DNA from: Desulfobulbaceae bacterium
GTDB lineage: Bacteria; Desulfobacterota; Desulfobulbia; Desulfobulbales; Desulfobulbaceae
Assembly: GCA_026990725.1 (NCBI GenBank)
Contig: JALXCX010000268.1
Span: forward strand, 1-5,635
Reading direction: 5' to 3'
DNA length: 5,635 nucleotides
Shown in pieces: positions 5,618-5,635 of this stretch. Position numbers and translations under genes: made by a program. The notes below the pieces were generated by a model. It was not told the DNA's origin. It made no database searches and saw nothing but the letters and a program-made list of their open reading frames with translations. Every line of letters begins with the position of its first letter. The first letter of the stretch is position 1.

Positions 5618-5635
5618 GCATCTTTCGTGTTAGTT

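Overview
The window (5,635 bp, roughly mid-40s % G+C by eye) looks like a chromosomal accessory stretch of a Gram-negative-type bacterium. All three protein genes I can support are on the minus strand and encode exported products: one has a cleavable signal peptide and two look like lipoproteins. The gene families and the abundant GTCATTCCCG/CGGGAATGAC repeats would fit a Desulfobacterota-like or planctomycete-like organism. That placement is inference only.

Layout. (1) 1-648 holds the N-terminal 216 codons of a secreted protein with a fibronectin type III-like domain followed by the start of a malectin-like domain; the gene runs off the left edge. (2) 649-1682 is a non-coding kilobase holding a degenerate inverted copy of the GTCAT repeat and two adjacent strong hairpins. 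(3) 1683-4755 is a two-gene minus-strand unit. The upstream gene (2602-4755) encodes a 717-residue lipoprotein resembling GH123/DUF4091 glycosidases, with an Asp-Glu pair at 498-499. The downstream gene (1683-2612) overlaps it by 11 nt and encodes an SGNH-like lipoprotein of an uncharacterised family. That gene is interrupted by an in-frame TGA at codon 140, with coding similarity continuing in the same frame to a natural TAA. (4) 4775-5017 is a complete 243-bp non-autonomous transposable element (MITE). It has 23-bp terminal inverted repeats (one mismatch), an exact 8-bp target duplication and ISL3-like ends, and it is inserted about 20 bp upstream of the glycosidase start codon. It carries a 26-bp-stem hairpin and an extended -10 promoter sequence pointing at the glycosidase gene. 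(5) 5026-5253 is non-coding with one hairpin. (6) 5254-5617 is an array of 39-bp repeats, each able to form a 7-bp stem with a 12-nt loop. One unit shows matching changes on both arms, and the array is interrupted by an inverted block.

Working together: the glycosidase-like and SGNH-like lipoproteins are probably co-translated and may act on an extracellular or envelope polysaccharide, possibly an acylated amino-sugar glycan. The nearby secreted FN3/malectin-like protein could bind glycans. The MITE insertion and the nonsense codon suggest the locus is being rewired or is decaying. No complete new defence or mobile system is visible. The most notable points are the MITE-borne promoter, the TGA interruption and the structured repeat array.
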